Shown: positions 17,898-26,880 of the stretch, one piece after another
Layout of the letters: each line of letters begins with the position of its first letter
Position numbering within the stretch: the stretch's first letter is position 1
DNA from: Bradyrhizobium sp. CCBAU 051011
GTDB taxonomy: Bacteria; Pseudomonadota; Alphaproteobacteria; Rhizobiales; Xanthobacteraceae
DNA: 64,000 bases
Reading direction: 5' to 3'
Assembly (NCBI RefSeq): GCF_009930815.1
Contig: NZ_CP022222.1
Span: 5,746,501-5,810,500, forward strand
Notes under the pieces: model-generated
What the model was told of the DNA's origin: nothing
Databases searched by the model: none
What the model saw: only the letters and a program-made list of their open reading frames with translations
Made by a program: the position numbers and the translations under genes

Positions 17898-19013
17898 TCA
17901 GCTTCTGCCCCGGCCGTTGCCATTGCCGTTGCCGTTCCCATGCCCATTCGCGTTGCCGTTGCCCCTGCCGTTGCCATTGGCCCCGTTCCCATTGCCGTTT
18001 CCGTTGCCGTTCCCATTGTTGTTTTTGCCATTGCCGCTTCCGCCGCCTTCCGAGCCGCTGGAGGCAGCTATTGCGGCGCTGACGCTGGAAGCGCTGCTTG
18101 CGCCCGCTGTGTTGGTGGCGCCGTTGCCCTGGCTGTTGTTCGCGGTGTCGGACGCGTCCCAGACCGTGTTGTCCCTGGCGGCGTTACGCGATCCGCCATG
18201 CACCGCAGACTTCTCGCGGGCGAGGCCGTGGGTGACGCGATTGACGTTGAGGCGGACCTCGCCGATCGAAGACGAAATGCGGGTCACACCTGGCCTGACG
18301 AGATGCACGCCCGATTGACGGGACGGTTGGACGACCTGTCCATTGGCGGCGCTGCGCATCGCCGTAAAGCCTCCGCGCGGCACTGGCGTGCGATCGACCG
18401 AAGGCGCACGGGGCCTGCCCTGCTCGATTGGCGCGAGGACGCCGGCTCCGCCCAGTGACAACCCGGTCTTGCCGCTCGCGAAGGCCGTCGCATGCTGGCC
18501 GGCCATCACTTGCGCGATCTGGCCGGTCTTAAAGTCCGAAACTTCAACCTGGCCGCGGATCACGTCGACGCTGGTCTTCCCCGCATTGATGGTGACGCGG
18601 AATTGCGTGCCCTTCACCACGGCGGCGAGGTAAGGCGTCTCGACTTCGAAATGCTTGACGTTGCGCTTTTCGACGTCGAGCAGGATCGAGCCCGCCTTCT
18701 GCACGATCGTCGTCGACAGCCCTTCCTTCTTCTCGATGGGGACGCCGACCACGGAATTCGGCGCGATCAGGATCGCTTCGTCGCCGCGCGTCAACAGCGC
18801 GCGGCCGTTACGGCCGGTGCGAACGGTGTCGCCCGGCTTCAAGACGTCTTCCTGCTGCAGCGATGCCTGCTGCACGCCACTGCCGGCGAGCCAGACTTCG
18901 CCGGAGGATTTGCTGACTATCCAGTCGCCACCATCGGCGGCGAACACGCTGGACGCCGCCGCGAGGAAGAACGCTGCCGCGAGGGCTTTTGAGACGTGAG
19001 GAATCGCACGCAT
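17898..19013 (-). CDS. exported FecR-domain protein with Gly/Asn-rich tail
   Basis: The 371 aa product starts with a signal peptide (residues 1-25, ending SSVFAADGG). A FecR domain follows at about 55-150 (DTVRTGRNGRALLTRGDE, VETPYLAAVVKGTQFRV). The domain occurs in anti-sigma factors but also, as here without a membrane anchor, in secreted envelope proteins. The last 60 or so residues are a low-complexity run of Gly-Asn pairs with a few Lys/His/Arg. There is no sigma factor nearby. It shares a promoter region with the divergent two-partner-secretion transporter and heads the operon with the EAL protein. Confidence 0.8.
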   Translation of the reverse strand: MRAIPHVSKALAAAFFLAAASSVFAADGGDWIVSKSSGEVWLAGSGVQQASLQQEDVLKPGDTVRTGRNGRALLTRGDEAILIAPNSVVGVPIEKKEGLSTTIVQKAGSILLDVEKRNVKHFEVETPYLAAVVKGTQFRVTINAGKTSVDVIRGQVEVSDFKTGQIAQVMAGQHATAFASGKTGLSLGGAGVLAPIEQGRPRAPSVDRTPVPRGGFTAMRSAANGQVVQPSRQSGVHLVRPGVTRISSSIGEVRLNVNRVTHGLAREKSAVHGGSRNAARDNTVWDASDTANNSQGNGATNTAGASSASSVSAAIAASSGSEGGGSGNGKNNNGNGNGNGNGNGANGNGRGNGNANGHGNGNGNGNGRGRS

Positions 19014-19142
19014 GAAACTCTCTTCGATTGCCGCTTTATCCCGAATGCTATCGGGAATGTTTCAACATTGAGTGAGCAGGAATCGTGTTCTGCGCCGTGC
19101 GCATTAACCATTCGTTGACCATAATTTTCTATTAAAAATCAG

Positions 19143-20930
19143 ATGGCTAGCGGTTTCACTAAAGTTCGCGGTTCGTTGTCCGTACAATTACGGAAGTTGA
19201 CCTCTTCAGCTTTATCCCGCGCGGTGGTGATTGGCCTCGGGTTGTGTGCTTCGGCCGGCTGTTTCGCGGCGAACGCGCAGCACGCGAACCAGCCCGCGTA
19301 CGATCCGAAGCAGACCGAGAAACGTTTGGAGGACCAGCAATCGGGGCAGGGCGCGAACGGGCGCCCGAAGCTGCCGTCGCCGCATTTCGCCGGCGCGGAG
19401 CGGCAGGGAAACGCGATGCCGCTATTCGTGCTTCGGCGAGTTTCGATTACCGGCGCGGTCGCGATCCCGCAGGACCGGCTGGTGATGGCCTATCAACCCT
19501 ACATCGGAAAAAAAGTATCCCAAGCCGACCTGGCTGCGATGTCTGCTGCGGTCGGCGATATCTATCGCGCCGCCGGCTTTCATCTCAGCCGGGCGATCGT
19601 CCCGCCGCAGGACGTCCAGAGCGGTGTGCTTCGCATTCAAGTCATCGAAGGTAGCATCACGGAACTGACGCTGAAGGGCGACGGCGCCGAGCAATTCGGC
19701 GTCCAGCCGATGCTTGCTGCGGTGCTGGCGGAACGGCCGTCGCGGCTTGCAATGCTCGAACGCGCCTTGCTGCTGATCAACGGCCGGCCCGGCGTGCGGA
19801 TCGAGGACACTGCGATCGAGGAGATCGGCATCGCGACCGGCCATTTCCGCCTGATTCTCTCGTTGAAAACCTGGCACGTCTTCACCTCGTTCGGCGTCGA
19901 CAATCTCGGATCGTCCTCCGTCGGACCGTGGCAGAGCTACGGGACGGCGGCGTTCAACTCCTATCTCGCGCCCGGCGATTCCTTCGTGGTGAATCTTTCG
20001 ACGACGCCCGGCGATGTCAGGCAGCTCGCATTCGGCCGCATGTCCTATGAGGTGCCCGTCGGCACCGATGGCGCCCGCGTCGGCGCGTCGGGCTACTACA
20101 GCGAGGTCCGGCCCGGCGATTACCGCCGTCTCTATGGCGACACCATCAAGACAGAGTCGTTCGAAATTCGCGGCAGCATCGTTCCCTTGCAATCGCAGAA
20201 GTCGGGCCTGACGTTGACCGCGGCAGCCGGCTTCACCAATGCGTCCGAGAAAGACGTGTTCGGCCCGATCTACGCCGATCGCATCCGCACCGCTAGCTTC
20301 ACGGCCGACTACCGCCTGCAGGACGATTTCGGCGGTACCAACTATCTGACGGCGAACTATCGCCAGGGCCTCGACATCCTCGGCGCCTCGCATCGCGGCG
20401 ACGACGACCTGTCGCGCTTCGGCGCGTCAGGCAGATTCTCCGCGCTGAATTTCTGGTTCACGCGCTATCAGACGCTTACGGACGCGTGGTCGCTGAAACT
20501 GGCCGCGGCCGGCCAGACCGCGTCCGGTCCTCTCTTTACTTCGCAGCAATTCTATCTCGGCGGCATCGCGTTCGGCCGCGGCTATGGCAGCGCCGAGATC
20601 AGCGGCGACAACGGTCTTGCCGGCACCGGCGAACTGCGCTTCGACCAGAAAACAAACCTGTCATATCTCAGCGGCTACCAGCTCTACGCCTTTGTCGACA
20701 GCGGCGTCGCCTGGAATGACGGCTACCGCCTCAGCGACGGCCTGTCGCTGTCCTCGGCCGGCGGCGGCGTCCGCTTCTTCCTCGCCGACGGCCTGCAAGC
20801 CGACATCGGCGCCGCCGCGCCTCTCAGCTATCGCGCCCCCGATAATCCCACCCGCGGCGCACGCGTGCTGTTCTCGCTGACGAGCGCGCTGAAGCTCTGT
20901 CCGGTGCGCGCGACGACAAGGTGTTTGTAG
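19143..20930 (+). CDS. TpsB outer-membrane transporter (ShlB/FhaC/HecB family)
   Basis: The 595 aa protein is of the outer-membrane pore type used in two-partner secretion. A signal region near residues 24-45 (VVIGLGLCASAGCFAANAQ) precedes a Gln-rich stretch and POTRA domains at about 95-240 (FVLRRVSITGAVAIPQDRL, AIVPPQDVQSGVLRIQVIEG). A 16-strand-type barrel follows, with the conserved family loop GGIAFGRGYGSAEISGDNG. The partner TpsA exoprotein is not in this window. The stop codon lies two bases before the end of the convergent lipoprotein gene. It may secrete a TpsA encoded elsewhere, or the tail-rich FecR-like neighbour. Confidence 0.85.
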   Translation: MASGFTKVRGSLSVQLRKLTSSALSRAVVIGLGLCASAGCFAANAQHANQPAYDPKQTEKRLEDQQSGQGANGRPKLPSPHFAGAERQGNAMPLFVLRRVSITGAVAIPQDRLVMAYQPYIGKKVSQADLAAMSAAVGDIYRAAGFHLSRAIVPPQDVQSGVLRIQVIEGSITELTLKGDGAEQFGVQPMLAAVLAERPSRLAMLERALLLINGRPGVRIEDTAIEEIGIATGHFRLILSLKTWHVFTSFGVDNLGSSSVGPWQSYGTAAFNSYLAPGDSFVVNLSTTPGDVRQLAFGRMSYEVPVGTDGARVGASGYYSEVRPGDYRRLYGDTIKTESFEIRGSIVPLQSQKSGLTLTAAAGFTNASEKDVFGPIYADRIRTASFTADYRLQDDFGGTNYLTANYRQGLDILGASHRGDDDLSRFGASGRFSALNFWFTRYQTLTDAWSLKLAAAGQTASGPLFTSQQFYLGGIAFGRGYGSAEISGDNGLAGTGELRFDQKTNLSYLSGYQLYAFVDSGVAWNDGYRLSDGLSLSSAGGGVRFFLADGLQADIGAAAPLSYRAPDNPTRGARVLFSLTSALKLCPVRATTRCL

Positions 20931-20932
20931 CG

Positions 20933-21340
20933 CTAGACCGGCTCGTAGCTTTCGTTGTTACAGGTATCCTCAGCCTCGACCTTCTGCCGGTCGGCAATCA
21001 CCCCGTCGGCAATCTCGATCCGGTAGGTCTGCGTGCCCAATGGCTTGCCGGTCACCGAAACGACTTCGGCCTTGACGCAGGCGGTCCAGCCCGGGCCACG
21101 GAGGTTGGGGCGTGGCTCGGAGACGCGAACGTGGGTCGGTTGCGAGGCCGCCACGAACACCGAGTCCAGTTTCTGCCGCAGCAGCATCTTGACGTCGGGC
21201 GGCGTTCCCAGCGTGGGCGGGTCGGGCGCCTTGCCGCGCATGAAGTCGGGCACCGGCGCGCGGACGTCGGCGAAGCCGCAACCCGCGACCGTCAGCGCCG
21301 CGCCCACCACCAGCGCTATATGAACCACGATCCGCCGCAT
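20933..21340 (-). CDS. small lipoprotein of unknown function
   Basis: The product from ATG 21340 is 135 aa with a lipoprotein signal (MRRIVVHIALVVGAALTVAGC); Cys 21 sits in the lipobox TVAGC. The mature part contains VKMLLRQKLDSVFVAA and a region with two further cysteines (WTACVKAEV and EDTCNNESYEPV) that could form a disulfide. The frame stays open to 21541, but the lipobox fixes the start. It is convergent with the TpsB gene. It is likely anchored in the envelope; no function is assigned. Confidence 0.7.
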   Translation of the reverse strand: MRRIVVHIALVVGAALTVAGCGFADVRAPVPDFMRGKAPDPPTLGTPPDVKMLLRQKLDSVFVAASQPTHVRVSEPRPNLRGPGWTACVKAEVVSVTGKPLGTQTYRIEIADGVIADRQKVEAEDTCNNESYEPV

Positions 21341-21558
21341 CGGAGGTTGTTTTACCCCGGCGGCGCCATTCCGGACAGGGGATTGCCGCACACAAAACGA
21401 TCTCGCGACTGTGATTTGGATCACTGCACGGGATTCCGGGCCTGCGACAACATCCGCTTTCAATCGGGTCGCCGTCGCCTCACGTGGCGCGGCCGGCTTG
21501 AACCTTTGGCTTCGGGGACGTGACCAATCCGAAGCCTGCATTGTCGGGAGGTGACATC

Positions 21559-23025
21559 ATGTTCCGTCACACGTTGTTTGGGTTGATGGTTCCCGCCGCG
21601 TTGCTTTTGGGCGCACCGTCTGCTTTCGCCGAAAACCGGCTCGCGCTGGTGATCGGCCAATCCGCCTATCGCTCGGTGCCGGCGCTGCCCAATCCGGCCA
21701 ATGACGCCAAGGCGGTCACCCAGTTGCTGACCGATTCCGGCTTCGAGGTTTCGACGGCCTCCGACCTTTCGCAAGGCCAGATGCGGGATAAGGTCAGCGA
21801 ATTCGCCGGCAAGGTGGCGGCCAAGGGTCCCGACACGGTGGCCCTGGTGTTTTACGCCGGCCATGGCCTGCAGATCGACGGCGAGAATTTTCTGATTCCG
21901 GTCGACATCGATGCGAAGCGCGAAGCCGACATTCCGATCCAGGCGGTGCGCCTCAACGACATCCTCAATACGCTTACCTCGGTGCCGAGCAGGATGCGCA
22001 TCCTGATGCTCGATGCCTGCCGCAACAATCCGTTCCCCGAGCTGAAGACCGCCGGCAGCGGGCTGGCGCTGGTCGATGCCAAGGTTGGCGCCCCCGGCAC
22101 CTTCCTGTCGTTCTCGACCTCGCCCGGCGCGGTCGCGGAAGATGGCTCCGGCAACAACAGCCCCTATACGACCGCGCTGCTCGCGGCTGGCAAGGAGCAG
22201 GGGATTCCGATCGAAGAGACCTTCAAGCGTGTCCGGCTGGCGGTGAACAAGGTCACCGAAGGCCGGCAGACGCCGTGGGACAGCTCTTCGCTGACCGAGG
22301 ATTTCCGCTTTTCCGGCGCCTCCATCGCAGGTCCCAAGCCTGCCGCGCAGCCCAAGAAGAGTGTCGCCGAATGGACGCGCGACCTGAACGGCAAGCCGGT
22401 CGAGGCGGCGAACGATTTGATCGTGGCCGACGGCACCGACGAAGCCTATGAGGCCTTTGCCGGCCTCTATCCGCAGACGTCGCTCGGACGGCTAGCGCGC
22501 GACTGGCTGGTCCGGCACCGGCGCATGGTGGCGTGGAATAACGCCGTGCTGATCAACACCGCGTCCGGCTATCGCTCGTTCCTGACGCGATTCCCCGACA
22601 GCGATCTCAGCGCGACCGCGCGCAAGCTGGAGGAGCGGCTGCGCAACCGTCCCGAGTTCACCCCGGCCGTTGCGGCCGCCAACGCCGCGCTGCCGCAGAA
22701 CGTTGCGCTCGCCGCGCCGATGTGTCCCTGCAACGTGCAGCCGCCGCAGCAGCAACCAATCAAGGTCAATGCGCCGGTCCGGCGCGTCGAGCCGGATCCG
22801 CCGAAGAAGCGGGTCGATCGCAAGCCGCCGCGCCGGAGCGAGCCGGATGACGACGTCGTGGTCGTTCGCCGTCCGCCCCCGCGCGTGGTGTACGACCCGC
22901 CGCCGCGCGAAGTGTACGAACCATCGAGACCGCCGGTCAGCATCGGCATCGGAATTGGCCTCGGCGGATTTGGCGGCGGCCGCGGCGGCAACTACGGCGA
23001 TCATGGCGGCCGGGGTAGATACTGA
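21559..23025 (+). CDS. exported caspase-like (peptidase C14) protein
   Basis: The 488 aa protein has a signal peptide (residues 1-25, ending SAFAENRLALVIG). A caspase fold follows at about 26-260 with the catalytic histidine in VFYAGHGLQ and cysteine in LMLDACRNNPF. The start at ATG 21559 follows GGGAGGTG. The central part (330-400) holds repeat-like helices, and the C-terminal 110 residues are Pro/Arg-rich, ending in a Gly-rich run (GLGGFGGGRGGNYG). Bacterial relatives cleave after basic residues, but few have known substrates. Export of a caspase-like peptidase suggests a periplasmic role. It is followed closely by a PQQ dehydrogenase on the same strand. Confidence 0.85.
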   Translation: MFRHTLFGLMVPAALLLGAPSAFAENRLALVIGQSAYRSVPALPNPANDAKAVTQLLTDSGFEVSTASDLSQGQMRDKVSEFAGKVAAKGPDTVALVFYAGHGLQIDGENFLIPVDIDAKREADIPIQAVRLNDILNTLTSVPSRMRILMLDACRNNPFPELKTAGSGLALVDAKVGAPGTFLSFSTSPGAVAEDGSGNNSPYTTALLAAGKEQGIPIEETFKRVRLAVNKVTEGRQTPWDSSSLTEDFRFSGASIAGPKPAAQPKKSVAEWTRDLNGKPVEAANDLIVADGTDEAYEAFAGLYPQTSLGRLARDWLVRHRRMVAWNNAVLINTASGYRSFLTRFPDSDLSATARKLEERLRNRPEFTPAVAAANAALPQNVALAAPMCPCNVQPPQQQPIKVNAPVRRVEPDPPKKRVDRKPPRRSEPDDDVVVVRRPPPRVVYDPPPREVYEPSRPPVSIGIGIGLGGFGGGRGGNYGDHGGRGRY

Positions 23026-23080
23026 CGTGCCAATAGGGTAATCGATCCCGCAAGCGTTGCATTGCGCTTGCGGGGGCAGG

Positions 23081-25117
23081 ATGCGAAATCCGGTTTGTCT
23101 GTTCGCTTTCGTCATGGCTATTTTTGGCGCGGGTAACTTGCTTCCTGCTTCCGCCTGGGAGCATTGGGGCGGCGATCGCGGGGGATCGCGGTTTTCGCCG
23201 CTCAACCAGATCACATCAGACAATGTCGGCAATCTCGTTCGCGCCTGGGAGTTTCGCACCGGCGATCTGAACGCCCGCGCGCCCGAAGTGATGAGGCGGA
23301 CCAAGTTTCAGGCTACCCCGCTGCTTGTCGAGGACAGCCTGATCTTCTGCTCGCCCTTCAACGAAGTCATCGCGCTCGATCCCGGCAGCGGGGTGCAGAA
23401 GTGGCGATACGATCCCAAGATCTCGACCGCGCAGCGCCCTGCCAACCGCTACAACTGCCGGGGCGTCGCCTATTGGGTTGATGGCAACGCGTCCGAGACC
23501 GCCGCCTGCCGCGCGCGCATCTTCATGGGCACCAACGACGCGCGCGTGATCGCGCTCGACGCGAGGACCGGCATTCCCTGCGCCGATTTCGGCGCCAATG
23601 GCGAGATCAGGCTCGAGACCGGCATGCCGCTGGAATGGCCCGGCGAATTCCAGATCACATCGGCGCCCGTCATTATCAGCGACACCGTCATCGTCGGCTC
23701 CGCAATCGCCGACAACCGCCGCGCCGAGGCGCCGGCCGGAACGGTGCGCGCGTTCGATGCACGGACGGGACGGTCGCGCTGGAGTTTTGACCCGCTGCTG
23801 CATGATGGCGTCACCGCCGGCCACGCCAATGTCTGGGCGCCGATGTCGGTGGACGAGGAGCGCGGCCTGGTGTTCCTGCCGACATCCTCGCCGAGTCCGG
23901 ACTTCTGGGGCGGCAAGCGGCCCGGCAACAACGACTATGCCAATTCGGTCGTGGCGCTGCGCGCCAAGACCGGCGAACGGGTCTGGTCGTATCAGATCGT
24001 GCATCACGACGTCTGGGACTACGACCTGCCGGCGCAGCCCACGCTTGCACGCATCGATACCGGCGACGGCCAGCGCGACGTCGTGATCCAGCCGACCAAG
24101 CAGGGTTTTGTGTTCGTGCTCGATCGCGACACCGGCAAGCCGATCTGGCCGGTGGAGGAGCGCGCGGTGCCGCAAGGCGGCGCCGAAGGCGAGCAGCTCT
24201 CGCCGACACAGCCGTTTCCGACCCATGTGCCGGCGCTGGTGCCGCAGCAAATTTCGGCCGATGACGTGTTCGGCCTTATTCCGCTCTGGGACGGCGAGGC
24301 CTGCCGCGCGCAGGTCGCATCGGCGCGTAACGACGGAATCTACACGCCGCCATCAACGCAGGGCTCCGTGGTGTATCCGATGACCGGCGGCGGCGTGAAC
24401 TGGGGTGGGGCGGCATTCGATCCGGTCAACCAGATCCTTTACGTCAACACGACGCGGGCGATCCACATCATCAAGCTGTTGCCGCGCGCGACGATCGCCG
24501 ATGGATTCAACCCGCCGCCGGGTCACGACTTCGGACGGCAGCAGGGCACGCCGTTTGCTATGACGCGCGCGGTCGCGTTGTCGCCGCTGGGGTTATTGTG
24601 CAACAAGCCGTCCTGGGGCGAGATGGTTGCGGTCGATCTCAAGGCGGGGAAGATTGTCTGGCGCTCGCGTGTGGGCACCACGGAGGATCGCGCGCCGCTC
24701 GGCATCGCTCTTCCGTTCGGCACGCCGCTCGTCAGCGGCGTCGCGATCACCGCCGGCGGCCTTGTCTTCAGCGGCGCGATGGATGCGTACCTGCGCGCCT
24801 TCGACGCGCGATCGGGACAGGAACTGTGGCAGGGAAGGTTGCCGGTGCCGGGCGTTGCCAATCCGATGACCTATCTATGGAAGGGCGAGCAATATGTCGC
24901 GATCGGCGCCGGCGGTCATTCCGAGTCGGGCACGACCATTGGCGACAGCGTGGTCGCGTTTCGCCTGGCACGGCGGGGCGAGTCGCCTTCGCTGTGGTCG
25001 CGCACCATCGACCGCCCCGGCGGGCGCTTCATCAGCGGCGCGATCGCGGCCGGGTTGGTGGTGCTGCTGATGGTGGGACTCGTGTGGCGCTGGCGCCGGA
25101 GCAGGGTGAGGGCGTGA
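23081..25117 (+). CDS. PQQ-dependent dehydrogenase (quinoprotein), membrane-anchored
   Basis: The 678 aa protein has a signal peptide (residues 1-26, ending LPASAWEHWGGD). An eight-bladed quinoprotein propeller follows, with typical motifs SRFSPLNQIT, HHDVWDYDLPAQPTL and GVNWGGAAFDP. A C-terminal membrane helix (FISGAIAAGLVVLLMVGLVW) is followed by a basic tail. It should oxidise an alcohol or sugar in the periplasm and pass electrons to the quinone pool or a cytochrome. The substrate cannot be read from sequence; the family is labelled glucose dehydrogenase-like. Start 23081 follows GGGGGCAGG directly. No PQQ biosynthesis genes lie in the window. Confidence 0.85.
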   Translation: MRNPVCLFAFVMAIFGAGNLLPASAWEHWGGDRGGSRFSPLNQITSDNVGNLVRAWEFRTGDLNARAPEVMRRTKFQATPLLVEDSLIFCSPFNEVIALDPGSGVQKWRYDPKISTAQRPANRYNCRGVAYWVDGNASETAACRARIFMGTNDARVIALDARTGIPCADFGANGEIRLETGMPLEWPGEFQITSAPVIISDTVIVGSAIADNRRAEAPAGTVRAFDARTGRSRWSFDPLLHDGVTAGHANVWAPMSVDEERGLVFLPTSSPSPDFWGGKRPGNNDYANSVVALRAKTGERVWSYQIVHHDVWDYDLPAQPTLARIDTGDGQRDVVIQPTKQGFVFVLDRDTGKPIWPVEERAVPQGGAEGEQLSPTQPFPTHVPALVPQQISADDVFGLIPLWDGEACRAQVASARNDGIYTPPSTQGSVVYPMTGGGVNWGGAAFDPVNQILYVNTTRAIHIIKLLPRATIADGFNPPPGHDFGRQQGTPFAMTRAVALSPLGLLCNKPSWGEMVAVDLKAGKIVWRSRVGTTEDRAPLGIALPFGTPLVSGVAITAGGLVFSGAMDAYLRAFDARSGQELWQGRLPVPGVANPMTYLWKGEQYVAIGAGGHSESGTTIGDSVVAFRLARRGESPSLWSRTIDRPGGRFISGAIAAGLVVLLMVGLVWRWRRSRVRA

Positions 25118-25148
25118 GCTGACGCGTCTTTGCCTGCCTTGCAAGTCC

Positions 25149-25610
25149 CTACAGCATTGCGAACGCGCTCGAGACCATCGCCACCGGCTTGTTGTCGGTG
25201 GCGGAAAGCAGCGTGACGCGGCCAAAACTCATGGTGCGGCCGAGACGGACGACGCGCGCGTCCGCCAGCACGTCGGAGGTGGAGACTGCGCGCATGAAAT
25301 GCGTCGTCTGGTCGACCGTCGTCATCGGCCGGTAGCCGCGATTGGCGGCGAGGTTGGCGATCACCATCGCAGTGTCGGCGAAGGCCATCAGCGCCTGGCC
25401 CGACACGGTGCCGCCATTGCGGCACAGCCGCTCCGAGAACGGCAGGCGCAGCACCGCGCCCGGCTGCCAGTCGGCGGCATCGTCGGGCGGGACAACGTCG
25501 AAGCGCTCGATCGACAGATTGAGATCCATCACCCATGGCGCAAAGACCTCGCCGAGCACCCGCCTGGCTTCCGCGATGCCGAATTCCGCCGCTTGTGGCT
25601 GTTGTTGCAT
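25149..25610 (-). CDS. PaaI-family thioesterase (hot-dog fold)
   Basis: The 153 aa protein has the small hot-dog layout of PaaI-type thioesterases: GGTVSGQALMAFADTAMVIA, then TTVDQTTHFMRAVSTSDVL, then RTMSFGRVTL. The expected activity is hydrolysis of an acyl- or aryl-CoA, and the substrate is unknown. The frame remains open upstream to 25835, but ATG 25610 follows GAGGAAG and gives the normal family length. It is convergent with the PQQ dehydrogenase and divergent from a small exported protein. Confidence 0.75.
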   Translation of the reverse strand: MQQQPQAAEFGIAEARRVLGEVFAPWVMDLNLSIERFDVVPPDDAADWQPGAVLRLPFSERLCRNGGTVSGQALMAFADTAMVIANLAANRGYRPMTTVDQTTHFMRAVSTSDVLADARVVRLGRTMSFGRVTLLSATDNKPVAMVSSAFAML

Positions 25611-25846
25611 GAACGTGCGCTTCCTCGTCCGATCTTGATGTCGGCGCATTGTAGTGGTCATTGCGGCGAAGGGAACAGCGGCGGCAGGCGGCAGATGCGG
25701 TGTCATTTTGCAGCGATTCAGTGCCATCGCCGCAAACAGTGCGATTCCGGCATCGAACCATAGGCGGGGAGCCCGCGCGCTTGGCGGGGCGGTCAGGCCG
25801 GTGGTATCTTCCCCGAAACGCCGAAAGCGTCCCAAAGGAGAGCGTC

Positions 25847-26125
25847 ATGAGAATGCTGAGCGCGGCCGTGGTGGTGGTGTTGTTGACGACGCCGGCCTAC
25901 GCGCAGACCCCAAACATCAACCTGATGCCAGAATTCCAGTCCAAATCGCCGGAGGAAAAGGAGCAGGATGCGATCAAGGACAGGGCCTATAAGGATTCCT
26001 TGAGGAAGATCCCTGATGCCAAGGTCTCTTCCGATCCCTGGGGTACGGTGCGGAGCACGGACGCGCCCAAGGCCGCCGCGCCCGCCAAGCAGTCGAAGAG
26101 CAAGACCGGCAGCACCAGCCAGTAA
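25847..26125 (+). CDS. small exported protein, unknown function
   Basis: The 92 aa product begins with a clear signal peptide (MRMLSAAVVVVLLTTPAYAQ). The mature chain is short, Lys/Asp/Ser-rich and likely unstructured (SPEEKEQDAIKDRAYKDSL, ending KSKTGSTSQ). AAAGGAG lies six bases before the start. It belongs to no family I can name. Similar short exported proteins are common in Bradyrhizobium. Confidence 0.7.
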   Translation: MRMLSAAVVVVLLTTPAYAQTPNINLMPEFQSKSPEEKEQDAIKDRAYKDSLRKIPDAKVSSDPWGTVRSTDAPKAAAPAKQSKSKTGSTSQ

Positions 26126-26206
26126 TGCCTTACGATAACGGCGAGTAGGATTCGCTCGCCGCGCCCCCTATATTTGACCTGTCGTCATCGTGTCTGGAGT
26201 TGCGAC

Positions 26207-26437
26207 ATGGTCTTTCGTCCGCGTGATCTCGCGAGTCGGATGGCCGGCCGGCGCAAGCCGGGCGACGGCTATCTGCGCGAGACGTTTACGCTGCCGCGCG
26301 ACGAAGCGCGGGCGAGGGCGCGCGACTTCCTCACCCGCTATCCCAAGGCCGCCTATATGAGCTCGGTCGAAAGCTGGCGCGAACTGCCCGGCGGCGAGAT
26401 CGAATTCACGATGCGCAGGCTTGCCAGCGCCGATTAG
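26207..26437 (+). CDS. conserved small protein, 76 aa
   Basis: This is a soluble basic protein of 76 aa with no signal peptide. A helix with RDEARARARDFLTRYPKAAY is followed by a beta-like end (GGEIEFTMRRL). ATG 26207 is chosen over the open frame upstream because the preceding residues have no coding character. The function is unknown. It sits in a run of short independent genes. Confidence 0.55.
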   Translation: MVFRPRDLASRMAGRRKPGDGYLRETFTLPRDEARARARDFLTRYPKAAYMSSVESWRELPGGEIEFTMRRLASAD

Positions 26438-26541
26438 GCTTGGGTTGTGCCGGAATTAATATCGACTCCCCGATTTTTGCCGAATTCCGATAACTCGGTA
26501 TTCAGGTGTTCCGCCTAGTATTTCTACGTACTGGAGAAATC

Positions 26542-26880
26542 ATGGCGAGAGACCGCAAAGACCTGGGGGCCCGCAAGTTCGTTCGGGTCGACCTGCACAA
26601 GCAGGGATTCCTGATCCCGGCGCCGGATGCGCCATGGATCCAGTGCTACATCCTCGACATATCAGACAATGGCGCCTGTCTTGATGTCGGCGACCTCGCG
26701 GTGCCGAAGATGTTCGGCCTTTCGCTGACCGCAGGCGGCGAGGTGCGGCGGGTCTGCACGTTGATCTGGCGCAGGGGCGAACTGGTCGGCGTCCGATTTG
26801 TATCGGCCAAGGAGCTTCGGGGTGAGGTGGCGCCGCCAGGCGAACACGAGCCCGCTTCCCGGAAGGCGCCCGCCAACTAG
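26542..26880 (+). CDS. PilZ-domain protein
   Basis: The 112 aa product is essentially one PilZ-like domain. RKFVRVDLHKQGFL at the N-terminus precedes YILDISDNGACLDVG and ends with GVRFVSAKEL. The c-di-GMP motif RxxxR is only partly met (RKFVRV) and the second motif reads DISDNGAC in place of D/NxSxxG, so nucleotide binding is possible but not certain. The 3' end overlaps the convergent DUF6894 gene by four bases. It may respond to the c-di-GMP turned over by proteins such as the EAL protein in this window. Confidence 0.75.
   Translation: MARDRKDLGARKFVRVDLHKQGFLIPAPDAPWIQCYILDISDNGACLDVGDLAVPKMFGLSLTAGGEVRRVCTLIWRRGELVGVRFVSAKELRGEVAPPGEHEPASRKAPAN

Noticed and set aside
17900..18060. Short tandem repeat that could be taken for a CRISPR array
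   Set aside because: Units are 6-9 bases coding Gly-Asn in an exported protein; there are no spacers and no cas genes.
23216..24250. Minus-strand ORF of 344 codons within the PQQ dehydrogenase
   Set aside because: Shadow of high-GC coding; no start signal and no recognisable family.
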